Position numbers and translations under genes: made by a program. Under the pieces are notes generated by a model that saw only the letters and a program-made list of their open reading frames with translations, ran no database searches and was not told where the DNA came from. Shown piece after piece: positions 19,609 through 28,812 of a stretch of 64,000 nucleotides of DNA. Source of the stretch: an uncultured Actinomycetaceae bacterium. Lineage in GTDB: Bacteria > Actinomycetota > Actinomycetes > Actinomycetales > Actinomycetaceae. Position 1 is the first letter of the stretch. Every line of letters begins with the position of its first letter. The DNA lies in NCBI GenBank assembly GCA_902464405.1, contig CABQJD010000004.1, positions 62,001-126,000 of the forward strand, in the 5' to 3' direction.

Positions 19609-19654
19609 TTGACGCAGTTACTCAGTAATTATAAAGTTAGGATTACTGAGTAAC
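19609..19654 (+). promoter_or_regulatory. Promoter with 13-bp palindromic operator upstream of padR-ABC operon
   Basis: A -35-like TTGACG (19609-19614) is followed by TATAAA (19630-19635). The inverted repeat GTTACTCAGTAAT (19617-19629) and ATTACTGAGTAAC (19642-19654) is perfect over 13 bp with a 12-bp spacer and flanks the -10 region. A dimeric PadR repressor bound here would block RNA polymerase, consistent with autoregulation of the PadR gene that begins at 19669. The binding protein is inferred from position. Confidence 0.75.
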
Positions 19655-19668
19655 TGAAAGGTTCAGCT

Positions 19669-20229
19669 ATGACCGTCCCCCACGCACTGCTCGCATTTCT
19701 CGAACGAGAGCCACGCGGAGTTTATCAGCTCCGCCAGCTTTTCACTGCTGCAACTACATGGAAAATCAATATCGGGCAGGTGTATCAAACGATACAACGC
19801 CTCACCCGCGACGGTCTCACTCAATCAGCTGGAAACGAAGGCAACGCTGAACTTTTTACTCTTACCGAGCAAGGGCGTGATGCCGTCACCCAATGGCTGG
19901 AAGAGCCGATTACGCACTCCCAAGACGACCGCAACGAGCTGGTAATGAAAATCGTGATAGCAGCCCAGACCCGCCACAATGTTTCGACCGTGATCCAAAC
20001 GCAACGCAAAGCAACAATCAATCAGCTTCGCGAACTCACACGCAAAAAAGCGACGACGCAAGACCTTACCGAAAAACTTCTACTCGAACACCATATTTTT
20101 GAGCTTGATTCAGAAAATCGATGGCTTGACCACATCGAACCTATTGCAGTGAGCATAGAGAAAAACACTCCTCATCTCAGCAAACACCGATCTTTTACTG
20201 CCAGTACACACACTTGTGAGGAGAACTAA
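19669..20229 (+). CDS. PadR-family transcriptional regulator
   Basis: The product is 186 residues. The N-terminal winged helix-turn-helix (LLAFLEREPRGVYQLRQLF and INIGQVYQTIQRLTRDGL) has the PadR hallmark of the tyrosine-containing recognition helix with VYQT. The C-terminal part is helical, like the dimerising PadR-s2 domain. These repressors usually sense a drug or phenolic and control a neighbouring exporter. It stands first in an operon with an ABC ATPase and FtsX-like permease and overlaps no other gene. AAAGG lies 8 nt upstream of the ATG. A perfect dyad sits over its promoter. Confidence 0.9.
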   Translation: MTVPHALLAFLEREPRGVYQLRQLFTAATTWKINIGQVYQTIQRLTRDGLTQSAGNEGNAELFTLTEQGRDAVTQWLEEPITHSQDDRNELVMKIVIAAQTRHNVSTVIQTQRKATINQLRELTRKKATTQDLTEKLLLEHHIFELDSENRWLDHIEPIAVSIEKNTPHLSKHRSFTASTHTCEEN

Positions 20230-20230
20230 T

Positions 20231-20959
20231 ATGAACACCAACACAGCATCATCACTTCCACCAGCAATCGAACTGCGTAGCACTTCACGTATCCATAATG
20301 AAGGCCCTGAACTAGTGCGTGCCCTCGATAACGTAAGCCTTACAGTCAAACGCTCAGAGCTGGTAGCAATTATGGGACCCAGCGGATCAGGTAAAAGTAC
20401 ACTTCTCAATATTGCGGGCGGGCTAGATAAGCCAGATGCAGGAGATATACTCATTGACGGTATTAGCCTCGTCGAAGCCTCACCCAAAAAACTCGCTAAA
20501 ATTCGGCGAACTACCGTGGGTTATGTCTTTCAAAATTTTAACCTTATACCTTCGCTCACTGCCGCAGAAAATGTAGCTCTTCCGCTCGAACTGGAGGGAA
20601 TCGCATCAACCCACGCAAAGATCTCCGCCCTCAATGCCCTAGAAGAAATCGGCATAGCAGAGCTTGCACATCGTCTCCCCTCAGATCTTTCTGGAGGGCA
20701 AGCACAGCGGGTGGCAATCGCCCGAGCACTCGTCGGTACACGCGATATTTTACTTGCAGACGAACCCACTGGCGCCCTCGATTCCTTCACGAGTGAATCC
20801 GTCATTCAGATACTGCGAGAAAGAGCAGACGCTGGAGCAGCCGTCATGCTCGTGACGCATGAAGCACGGCTTGCAGCATGGGCAGATCGCGTCATCTATC
20901 TCAAAGATGGTCACATCGCAGACGACACAGGCAGCGACGAAACGGGGAACGCAGCATGA
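20231..20959 (+). CDS. ABC transporter ATP-binding protein (MacB/LolD-like)
   Basis: The 242-residue ATPase has Walker A GPSGSGKST, Q-loop VFQNFNLIPSLTAAENVALP, signature LSGGQAQRVAIARAL, Walker B ILLADEPTGALD and an H-loop MLVTHE. The pattern matches ATPases that partner FtsX-like permeases in antimicrobial peptide or drug export. The ATG at 20231 follows GAGGAG with a 7-nt spacer and lies one base after the padR stop. Its stop overlaps the permease start (ATGA). Confidence 0.95.
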   Translation: MNTNTASSLPPAIELRSTSRIHNEGPELVRALDNVSLTVKRSELVAIMGPSGSGKSTLLNIAGGLDKPDAGDILIDGISLVEASPKKLAKIRRTTVGYVFQNFNLIPSLTAAENVALPLELEGIASTHAKISALNALEEIGIAELAHRLPSDLSGGQAQRVAIARALVGTRDILLADEPTGALDSFTSESVIQILRERADAGAAVMLVTHEARLAAWADRVIYLKDGHIADDTGSDETGNAA

Positions 20960-23694
20960 AAGCAGTTTGCCGCCTTGCCTGGCGAGAAATGACTCAACAT
21001 AGAATTCGTTCACTCATCGGAATTCTCATCGTTGCTTTTCCTATCGCGCTCATCAGCATGGGCGTATGTACACTGTGGATTCAGCTTCGCCCTCTTAACG
21101 ATCCAGCTATACAAGCTGTGGTATCACAGAGCGCAATGACACCTGTACAGCAAGATTATCGCGGCACATGGACAACCTACCCAGAAGAAACCCTATCATC
21201 TGCATCCCACAATTTTTCCGCTCTTAGCACTGAATCTTTAGAAGAAATCGTTGCCCCGAATAAAGTACTGACCGTATTTGAAACCACCGTTTTCACAACT
21301 GCAGACCACTCAGCTCACAGCATTGCTATTGCTCAGTTCGACGGCACAGCTGTTCCCAGATATTTGGGAATCGTGGAAGGCAGGGCGCCCAGCACTGGCG
21401 AGATAGTACTCAACGGGAAAAAGGCTCACGATATGGGAGTGAGTATCGGTGATTCTTTTGAAATTTCCGTACAAAATTTTTCAGCGCGCGTCCGCGTCTG
21501 CGGGCTTTCATCATCTGATCGAAGGTCCTTCGTAGGAGTCGATACAATCAACTTCAATGCAGTGAAGAATACACACCAGAATCATACAAACTCTGCAAAA
21601 TCTTATACTAGTGACGCTGTAGGATATTCATGGATTGTAACGGGAAACGAACCCGTCACATGGGATCAGATCAAGAAAATCAATAAACAAGGATCCACGG
21701 TTATTTCCACATGGGGGAAGAAAAATCCGCCAGTTGATGAGCAATTCTATCCGAATATCGACAATAATGCTTTTTCTTATATTTTAGAGATTCAGATGCT
21801 TCTGACGTATGCTGTTGCATTAATTCTCATTCTTCTCGTACTCATACTCATGCTAACGCCAGTCTTTACAATCAGTGCTCATCGTATGCGCCGCTCGCTT
21901 GCACACGTGCTAATGAACGGAGGTGAGGCCAAACATATCCGATCCATAGTACTCATTCATGGAGTGTTTATTGGGATAAGCGGAGGGCTGCTGGGATCTG
22001 CCGGTGGGCTTGGTACTCTAGTGTGTTTAAACGGAAGCTATATACTACGAGTACCATGGATTATGGCGATTACTTTCAGTATTTCTCTAGTCGGCTTTAT
22101 CTTCGGTATCATGGCAGCGCTCATTCCAGCACTGCAAGCCGCACGCCTCAGCCCTATTGCAGCAGTCAGAGCTCGAGCAGGAGCAGCTCAAAACCTTACA
22201 ATGCATCCTACTGTGCACAAATCTAGCGCGTTCGCTTTTTTCGCCCTATTTATCAGCGGCACACTGATTCTCGTGTTGAGTACAATTGCTGCCCAGAGCA
22301 CTGAAGACCCTATCGTAACCGCTATCAGCACGCTAATTTTTCCACTTGCAGTCTTAGCAGAAATCGTTGGGGCAATCGGAATGGTGCCCAGTATTATCTG
22401 GATTGTATCGACTAAGCTTCATCTGCGAGGAATAGCAAAAATCGCAATGCGAGATCTCCTGCGCTCAATGCATCGTACAGTGCCTGCAATAGGGGCTTTT
22501 GCTGGAGTGCTTATTGGCGTGACGATGATCCTCTCGTTCCTTAGCCTCACGCAGCGAAACGAAGCGGATCTAGCTTTTGATGGAAATGGTCCAGTTGGAG
22601 CGCTAAAGATACAACCAGCGCACGACCGCTCAGCCACAGATAATTCAAGCGTCACCGCCCTCAACAAAGCAACAAACGATTATATTGATCGCTTCGGATC
22701 CGCAAAAAATCTAGATTTCTTCTCACTTCCTGGATATGCATCCACCCTGCACCTTTACGTTCAGGCACAAACAGTCACAGATCTTTCTACCCGAACGTGC
22801 TTTACTCTCTCAACTCACGATTTTCCTACTGAAGGGCAAGGATCGCATGCACCTTTTTCTGAAGGAACGTGCACTACTTCTTCGTGGGTCCCTCTAAACG
22901 TAAATATCGTGGATGATATCGAAGCTCTTATCCGCTATGCTGGCTGGGAAGGAAACGAAGCTCAGCGAGCTAGAGATATTTGGCAAAGAGATGGGATAAT
23001 CGACGTTTCAGCAATATTCAAGCCATCACACACTGATTCTCTACCAGCGATTCCAACCATCAATACATGGAGTTCAACAAGCAAACCTTACGAACATATT
23101 CATGCACTCGCACAAGAAACATTGCACACAGCAACTTTGAGCAATAAAAATAATACTTTCTTTGAGGACGTGATTATTTCAGCAAAGACTGCCCAACAGT
23201 GGGGAATCAGCTATATCATCAGCGAGCGCATACTCATTTTCGATCACCCGCTACAACCGAAAGATTCGTGGACCGTATCGCGCATAGCACACAGATATGA
23301 TTCAATTCTGCAAATATCCGCGAATCAGCGCACATTCATTGATGCCTATGGCTCACAGATAACCATAGCTATTTTGCTCAGCGGACTCTTTATCTTCACT
23401 ATTTTCGTGATGGCTATTGCCAGCGAAGAAATGAGGAGTGACTACGCCACGCTTTATGCGGTGGGAGCTTCTCCACGAGCGCTCAGCTCCCTCTCTGCCG
23501 TGCAAGGCGCAGCTATGGGCATCATCGCACTCATCGGAATTCCAGCAGGACTCCTTCCAATCCTAACAATTCAGCATGAAAGACTTCCGTGGCTATTCTT
23601 TGCACTTATGGCAGTGCTGACGCCGTGCGTGACGTCGATTGCTGCAGCTTTTACGCGTCCACGTCACTTAAATCTTGCCCAGAGATACGAATAG
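20956..23694 (+). CDS. ABC transporter permease, FtsX-like with two FtsX domains
   Basis: The 912-residue protein has an N-terminal membrane helix, a large extracytoplasmic region, a three-helix FtsX-like block (residues about 280-410), a second set of helices, another extracytoplasmic region, and a final three-helix FtsX block at the C-terminus. This duplicated layout is typical of actinobacterial drug or peptide exporters paired with a MacB-like ATPase. It starts inside the ATPase stop (ATGA overlap at 20956-20959), so translation is coupled. The cargo is unknown. PadR control suggests inducibility by a compound. Confidence 0.9.
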   Translation: MKAVCRLAWREMTQHRIRSLIGILIVAFPIALISMGVCTLWIQLRPLNDPAIQAVVSQSAMTPVQQDYRGTWTTYPEETLSSASHNFSALSTESLEEIVAPNKVLTVFETTVFTTADHSAHSIAIAQFDGTAVPRYLGIVEGRAPSTGEIVLNGKKAHDMGVSIGDSFEISVQNFSARVRVCGLSSSDRRSFVGVDTINFNAVKNTHQNHTNSAKSYTSDAVGYSWIVTGNEPVTWDQIKKINKQGSTVISTWGKKNPPVDEQFYPNIDNNAFSYILEIQMLLTYAVALILILLVLILMLTPVFTISAHRMRRSLAHVLMNGGEAKHIRSIVLIHGVFIGISGGLLGSAGGLGTLVCLNGSYILRVPWIMAITFSISLVGFIFGIMAALIPALQAARLSPIAAVRARAGAAQNLTMHPTVHKSSAFAFFALFISGTLILVLSTIAAQSTEDPIVTAISTLIFPLAVLAEIVGAIGMVPSIIWIVSTKLHLRGIAKIAMRDLLRSMHRTVPAIGAFAGVLIGVTMILSFLSLTQRNEADLAFDGNGPVGALKIQPAHDRSATDNSSVTALNKATNDYIDRFGSAKNLDFFSLPGYASTLHLYVQAQTVTDLSTRTCFTLSTHDFPTEGQGSHAPFSEGTCTTSSWVPLNVNIVDDIEALIRYAGWEGNEAQRARDIWQRDGIIDVSAIFKPSHTDSLPAIPTINTWSSTSKPYEHIHALAQETLHTATLSNKNNTFFEDVIISAKTAQQWGISYIISERILIFDHPLQPKDSWTVSRIAHRYDSILQISANQRTFIDAYGSQITIAILLSGLFIFTIFVMAIASEEMRSDYATLYAVGASPRALSSLSAVQGAAMGIIALIGIPAGLLPILTIQHERLPWLFFALMAVLTPCVTSIAAAFTRPRHLNLAQRYE

Positions 23695-23700
23695 GAAAAC

Positions 23701-23750
23701 ATGAGGTGTGCTACCAGCTCGAAACTGGCAACACACCTCATATCTTTTTG
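23701..23750 (+). terminator. Intrinsic terminator of the padR-ABC operon
   Basis: ATGAGGTGTG (23701-23710) pairs with CACACCTCAT (23732-23741), with an inner CCAG/CTGG pairing, followed by ATCTTTTTG. It lies 7 nt after the permease stop codon. Confidence 0.88.
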
Positions 23751-23813
23751 CTATATATCTTTTTTGCTATCGAATCAGTTCAGCTAAACAGCTATCGGCA
23801 GCTCTGCTTATTT

Positions 23814-25382
23814 TTAGCCTTCGTAGTTCACAAGCTCCTCTTTAGTGAGAGCTTTAGCAGCCGCTTCATCAAGCTCCCCTGTGGCTACGCGATAAGCAAT
23901 CCATTCAGCCTTTTTGGCGCTCTTCGCTGGGGCTTGCACATCAGACGACGCAGAAGTCTGCTCAACCTCAGCCTCCTGCGCTTTCTTAGCAATCTTTGCT
24001 GGCTTTTCCTTTTCGGATTTTTCTTCTGCAGCAACTTTAGCTTTTGGATCAATTTTGCGGGTAGGAGCCTTGCCATACTCAGGAGTTAGCTCATCTTCAG
24101 GAGCCTCACCAAGCACAGGCGTCACGTCGATCTTCACGCCCTTATCATCAACAACATTCGCCACGCGCATTGCCGCAATCACAGCTTTGTTGCGAGCAAG
24201 TTCAGCTGTAAACGCACCAATCTGCCCTGCTTGTGAAGCTGCCTGAATGAACTGGCTAGGATCCATGCCATACATCTGCGCCTGCTGGAACATAAACTGC
24301 AACAGTTCATTTTGATCAGTCTTAACTCCGTATGCCACCGCATATTCATCGAGCAAGAGCTGCATTTTGAGACCTTTTTCGATATCTGCACGAGCTTCAG
24401 CTGCATGCTCATCATCAAGGCTCTTATCTTCATTTTGAAGGTGACTCTCAAGCTCTTCTTCAATCACAGCTTGAGGAAGCGGGAAATCTGCTGCTTCCAT
24501 CAATGCGTCGATAAGCTTCTGCTCTGCACCGAAAAGTTGCTCTTGCTTCTTCGTCTCTTCAGTGGTCTTTTTCAAATCTTCACGAAGTTCACCAATGGTA
24601 TCGAATTCAGACGCAAGCTGAGCAAAATCGTCATCTGCTTCTGGGAGTGACGATTCTTTTACCCCATGCACCGTGATTTTTACATCTGCTTCTTCGCCTT
24701 CATGCTCGCCGCCCTTGAGGGTGCTCACAAATTCGACCACATCGCCAGCCTTCGCTCCTTTAAGAGCTTCATCCTGACCTTCGAGCATCGTATTATCGCC
24801 GATTTTGTAGGAAACTCCAGCAACGTCATCAACCTCTTCGCCATTGATCGTGGCAACGAGATCAATATTTACATAGTCACCTTCTTTAGCTTTACGGCTC
24901 ACATCGGAGAGTGTCGCAAAACGCTCACGCAAATTGGTGAGAGCTTCTTCGACGTCTGCTTCTTCCACAGACGCTGCTGGCACCTCAATCGTCACCTTTG
25001 TTGGATCTGGAAGTGAAATTTCCGGGCGCACATCACACTCAACAGTGAATTTAAGTTCAGTGGTATCGCCTTTGCCCTTCATTTCAGGAACTTCGTTAAT
25101 TTCCACCTCAGGGCGACTCATTGGGCTGACGCTAAGTTCCTGAGCAGCTTTCTGGTAATAGCCATCCAGCGAATCGTTGATAGCGTGTTCGATGATATAC
25201 CCCTTGCCGATTTGCGCTTCGAGTACGCGGCGAGGAGCTTTCCCTGGACGAAAACCTGGGATATTAACCTGCTTAGCAAGTTCTTTAGCCGCCTTTTCAT
25301 AGGCGGGAGCAAATTCTTCAGCCGAAACAGCCACGCTCATAATCGCGTGTGTCTCGCTGGTAAACTGTGCGGAATTCTTCAC
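23814..25382 (-). CDS. tig: Trigger factor (ribosome-associated chaperone)
   Basis: The 522-residue product has the N-terminal ribosome-binding domain with the signature GFRPGKAPRRVLEAQIG, a central FKBP-type PPIase region (EGDYVNIDLVATINGEEV) and a helical C-terminal chaperone domain. After about residue 435 it carries an extra Lys/Glu/Ala-rich linker and a compact end, KKAEWIAYRVATGELDEAAA, making it longer than E. coli Tig (432). GTG start at 25382 has GGAG 8 nt upstream. In many actinobacteria tig directly precedes clpP1-clpP2-clpX; here a convergent padR-ABC cassette lies between. Confidence 0.95.
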   Translation of the reverse strand: MKNSAQFTSETHAIMSVAVSAEEFAPAYEKAAKELAKQVNIPGFRPGKAPRRVLEAQIGKGYIIEHAINDSLDGYYQKAAQELSVSPMSRPEVEINEVPEMKGKGDTTELKFTVECDVRPEISLPDPTKVTIEVPAASVEEADVEEALTNLRERFATLSDVSRKAKEGDYVNIDLVATINGEEVDDVAGVSYKIGDNTMLEGQDEALKGAKAGDVVEFVSTLKGGEHEGEEADVKITVHGVKESSLPEADDDFAQLASEFDTIGELREDLKKTTEETKKQEQLFGAEQKLIDALMEAADFPLPQAVIEEELESHLQNEDKSLDDEHAAEARADIEKGLKMQLLLDEYAVAYGVKTDQNELLQFMFQQAQMYGMDPSQFIQAASQAGQIGAFTAELARNKAVIAAMRVANVVDDKGVKIDVTPVLGEAPEDELTPEYGKAPTRKIDPKAKVAAEEKSEKEKPAKIAKKAQEAEVEQTSASSDVQAPAKSAKKAEWIAYRVATGELDEAAAKALTKEELVNYEG

Positions 25383-26168
25383 TGAGATATCTCCACTCTT
25401 GATGTCGTCTTATCTTACGCCGTGAACCTCACTACTCGCGCAGCTCGCGAGGAAGGCGCTCACACACTGCATAATCATACTTGGCGCGCTACACTTTCGC
25501 CTATTCGCGCGCACATGAAGTTCCCTACATCTAATCTCTGTATTCGATATTTATACCAACGCATACTAATGACTCAACCAATGACCCATATCCACCAGCA
25601 CTCACCCATCGAGATGCTTTTCCTGCGACGCCCACACCAGACGCCAATACACTGCAAAAGAAATATCACGCCTTAGCTTTCGCATATATGAGGCACATTC
25701 TTTTCGAGGTTCGCCAACAATAAACCTCTGACCTTATTTCGCCTATATGATTCGCGTGGCTTTGCAGATAGGCATGGCTGCAAAAAATCAGTATTTATAT
25801 ATCTCTCCCCTATCCAACCTCCACCATTCAGCCTCCACGCGCAGCAAGTATCTTTCTTTAAAACAAGTAAGCGTAGAAAGAATAATTCTTTACAACCACA
25901 GATGACATTAGAGCGCGCTTTGTACTGTGAACTACTCGAATACTGCTCTTTACGAACGTAGGCAACGCGTCACACACATGCACATATGCTGTTTAGAGTT
26001 AATCCGCTCTTACCACGTTGGCAGACACGCTTTTATACTCACCAAGGTTAAGAATGCGCTAGTCTACTCTTTTACCGACGCGGGTGGCACATTTATATAT
26101 GTGGGTGGCACACCTCTACAATTAGGCGCGCCGCCCACATGCAGCTAGGCAACGAACTGTTTGCGCCG
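25383..26168. other. 786-bp intergenic region without a supported gene
   Basis: It lies between the tig start and the permease stop, both minus strand. Short open frames here show no family resemblance, codon bias or ribosome site. It must hold the tig promoter. The only repeat noticed is GGGTGGCACA twice, near 26082 and 26104. It could carry a decayed gene or small RNA that I cannot recognise. Confidence 0.4.
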
Positions 26169-27602
26169 TCACGAAAGCTGAAGAGACTTTTGCTCAGGAA
26201 CTCCTCGAACTTTCTTAAGAATAAAATAGGAGCCGACAAGTATAACCATGTACGGCCATCCCACAATCCACACCTCAGGCATCGGCCAGAGAAGAGCCAC
26301 ATAAATTGCCACAGCCGCAACAATAACAAGGCACGGCGTAAACGGAGCACCCCACAGTTTTGCAGGTGCTTGCGTCACCGTCTCTCCTGCAGCCACTTTC
26401 TTAGCTCGGTACGAGCGGAACTTGATATGCGTATACGAGATCAAAACCCAACCAACCAACGTGCCAATCGTCGCACATCCAGCCAAGTAGAAGAAAGCAG
26501 TATCAGGAGTGAAAATCGCAAGACTTGCAGTGACGGCAATCCCAATCGTCACGAACAAAATTGCGATACGCGGCGTACCATTTTCGGCAGTATGAGAGGC
26601 TACTTTAGGCGCCTGCCCATCCATTGCAAGCGAATGAATCATGCGCGAAGATGCATAGACCAAACCGTTAGCGGCAGAGAGCGCAGCTACAATCAAAATT
26701 GCGTTCATAATATGCCCAGCAGCTGGAATACCCACAAGATCCATCACTCGCACAAACGGTGAAGCAGAGACTTCCGAACCAGACTTGACGATTTCATCCC
26801 ACGGCTCAAGCGTCACCACCACAGCAATTGCCACAACATAGAAAAGCAGCAAACGCATAATCATATTGTGAGCTGCTTTCGGCACGTCACGAGTTGGGTT
26901 CTCCGCCTCAGCAGCGGCAACAGCCACATTTTCTAAACCGCCAAAGCTAAAGACGGCAATGCACGCCGCAATCAAAATACCGCTAATACCGTTTGGTGCG
27001 AAGCCACCATGCGCGGTGAGGTTAGCAAAGCCCATCGGAGGATTCGGGCTTGGCCAGCCAAACAGAATCAGACAAAGCCCCAGCAAAATGAACACGACAA
27101 TTGCAATCACTTTAATCATCGAAAACCAATATTCAGAGGAGCCATAGAGCTTCACAGTGAGAAGATTTAGCGTAACAATCAACGCAGCACACAAGACTGT
27201 GCCCACCCAAAGAGGCAATCCAGGAATCCAGTGCTGAAGATAGGTAGCAGAAGCCGTCACTTCCGCACCAATCGCAATAATGAACGTGACGAGCATATTC
27301 CAACGCAAGACGTAACCACCCATAGGCCCAACATATGCTCGCGCAACAGCACCGAAGCCGCCAGGAACAGGATGGACAGACACCATTTCAGCCATTTCCC
27401 AAACAACGATCAAGGCGAGAACGCCAGAAATAGCATAGGAAAGGAACGTCGCAGGCCCGCCAAAAGCGATTGTCGAGCTTGAACCAAGGAAAAGCCCCGT
27501 ACCCAAGGCTCCAGCAAGACCGATCATTGAAATTTGTGCGCCAGTCAGGCGGCGTTCCAACACGCTATGCTGCGCATCAACTGTTTGAGTATTCGTATTC
27601 AT
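26169..27602 (-). CDS. Amino acid permease (APC superfamily)
   Basis: The 477-residue product has about 12 membrane segments. The N-terminal signature RRLTGAQISMIGLAGALGTGLFLGSS is the amino-acid transporter (AAT) family glycine-rich first helix, with SYAISGVLALIVVWEMAEMVSVHPVPGGF following. The family imports amino acids by proton symport. Individual substrate (for example GABA, aromatic or branched-chain) is not resolved. I place the start at ATG 27602 (MNTNTQTVDA) because conservation begins soon after; neither this ATG nor one at 27629 has a good ribosome site. Confidence 0.88.
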   Translation of the reverse strand: MNTNTQTVDAQHSVLERRLTGAQISMIGLAGALGTGLFLGSSSTIAFGGPATFLSYAISGVLALIVVWEMAEMVSVHPVPGGFGAVARAYVGPMGGYVLRWNMLVTFIIAIGAEVTASATYLQHWIPGLPLWVGTVLCAALIVTLNLLTVKLYGSSEYWFSMIKVIAIVVFILLGLCLILFGWPSPNPPMGFANLTAHGGFAPNGISGILIAACIAVFSFGGLENVAVAAAEAENPTRDVPKAAHNMIMRLLLFYVVAIAVVVTLEPWDEIVKSGSEVSASPFVRVMDLVGIPAAGHIMNAILIVAALSAANGLVYASSRMIHSLAMDGQAPKVASHTAENGTPRIAILFVTIGIAVTASLAIFTPDTAFFYLAGCATIGTLVGWVLISYTHIKFRSYRAKKVAAGETVTQAPAKLWGAPFTPCLVIVAAVAIYVALLWPMPEVWIVGWPYMVILVGSYFILKKVRGVPEQKSLQLS

Positions 27603-27847
27603 GGGCGCCAGTCTACTCAGGTTTGGCACTTAGCTGAAAAATGTCCAACATTAAAAACAGGAGCCAGCAGAAGGCACAAAGTAAACAAAGACCAAAGAGA
27701 AGCAAAGAGCACTTAAACAAAAAAACTGAATACCCTCAAGGATAAAGACACGAAAGATTTTCATCATCGAGGCATCGAAATACTACACATTTTGCGTACC
27801 TCTTCTTCAGCGAACCTCTCGAACATAAACGTCGGAGATTCTCTTTG

Positions 27848-27920
27848 TCGGGGTAGCGGGACTTGAACCCACGGCCTCCCGCTCCCAAAGCGGGCGCGCT
27901 ACCAACTGCGCCATACCCCG
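27848..27920 (-). tRNA. tRNA-Pro (anticodon TGG)
   Basis: A full cloverleaf can be drawn on the minus strand. The acceptor CGGGGTA pairs with TACCCCG, the anticodon stem-loop is CCCGCTTTGGGAGCGGG, and the T arm includes GGGTTCAAGTCCC. The anticodon is TGG. CCA is not encoded. Confidence 0.95.
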
Positions 27921-28055
27921 TAGTGCAACGAAAGGAAGACTACCACTTATCGTAGCAACAGAGCAAATAAAATATCTCACTTCAACTTCTCCTCCGCTTT
28001 ATTTCCCCAAAAGGATTTTTCTTGCTAAGATTTAAGCACTGGCGTAGCCAGCTAT

Positions 28056-28126
28056 GCGAATGTAGCTCAATGGTAGAGCCTCTGCCTTCCAAGCAGATTA
28101 CGCGGGTTCGATTCCCGTCATTCGCT
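28056..28126 (+). tRNA. tRNA-Gly (anticodon TCC)
   Basis: The acceptor GCGAATG pairs with CATTCGC, the D arm is GCTCAATGGTAGAGC, the anticodon loop is CTTCCAA, and the T arm is CGGGTTCGATTCCCG. CCA is encoded directly after (28127-28129). Confidence 0.96.
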
Positions 28127-28176
28127 CCAGCACAACAGCGCATACACGATCGCTTGCACCTCAACAAAAACCACAT

Positions 28177-28341
28177 CTAATACCTAATATAGATAGCTAC
28201 CAATATGAGGCTTACCGCCACCAAAGCACCAATACGAGGATTGCCGCCGAACCACCCAACTACAAAAGTTTTCGGACCGCCAGAAGTTTCATAGACGAAA
28301 CGATAATAGCTCCCCAGCGATGCAATAAAACCAGTAGCCCC
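28177..28341 (-). pseudogene. Possible C-terminal relic of a small membrane protein
   Basis: A minus-strand frame of 54 codons runs from just after a stop at 28342 to a TAG at 28177. It ends in a convincing membrane helix (RIGALVAVSLILVAIYIRY) preceded by a Gly/Tyr-rich stretch. There is no in-frame ATG, GTG or TTG with a ribosome site, so it looks like the 3' remnant of a gene. Two 19-bp imperfect direct repeats (28201-28219 and 28230-28248) lie within it. The family is not recognised. Confidence 0.3.
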
Positions 28342-28369
28342 TCAGAGATACTCGAAAGCACATATGCGA

Positions 28370-28401
28370 AAATGACCCCGCTCCACTTGGCAGGGTCATT
28401 T
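28370..28401. terminator. Hairpin downstream of rpmF
   Basis: AAATGACCC (28370-28378) pairs with GGGTCATTT (28393-28401). It lies 58 nt past the rpmF stop on the minus strand, where a short TTTTC follows. On the plus strand ACTTTTC follows, so it may also stop transcripts from tRNA-Gly. Confidence 0.65.
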
Positions 28402-28458
28402 ACTTTTCAGAAGGGTCGCAATCAATGAAGATTGGCACGATCAATAAAGACCAGAAAA

Positions 28459-28629
28459 TCAGTCGAGATCGAGAAGACCTTTCTGTGCAGCTTTAGCAAG
28501 ACGACGAGGAATACGAACCTCGCCACCGCCGATTGCCTTCACCGTTTGAAGATCAGTGAGCTTTGCTTTCCACTGAGCACGGCGAGAGCGGGTGTTGCTG
28601 CGAGACATCTTTCGCTTTGGAACTGGCAT
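28459..28629 (-). CDS. rpmF: 50S ribosomal protein bL32 (zinc-independent form)
   Basis: The 56-residue frame starts MPVPKRKMSRSNTRSRRAQW, the invariant bL32 N-terminus, and ends IPRRLAKAAQKGLLDLD. It lacks the four cysteines of the zinc-ribbon form, so it is the Cys-less paralogue that some actinobacteria use alongside or instead of the zinc form. GGAGG lies very close to the ATG; an AAAGGGG a little further up has better spacing. A possible terminator lies downstream. It is too short for many gene callers but family identity is clear. Confidence 0.95.
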   Translation of the reverse strand: MPVPKRKMSRSNTRSRRAQWKAKLTDLQTVKAIGGGEVRIPRRLAKAAQKGLLDLD

Positions 28630-28812
28630 TCCTCCGCCCCTTTCGTATAATCGCGAGCCCCATGCCCGCTAAGTTTGGGATTTTACGTTTATTGCGTATC
28701 TGTGCAACACACATAAACGCACAGACCAATACTTTAGCGCGCCCGTAAAAAAATATCCATTTCCATCTGGCTCATTGTGCCCAATGCCACCAGAAACCAG
28801 CATAATAGAAAC

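Noticed and set aside
25422..25676. 84-codon frame downstream of tig start
   Set aside because: No ribosome site, no recognisable domain and it overlaps the probable tig promoter.
27982..28176. Minus-strand frame containing GANDGNRTRVICLEG
   Set aside because: This is the well-known spurious translation across a tRNA-Gly gene and its flank; the tRNA explains the sequence.
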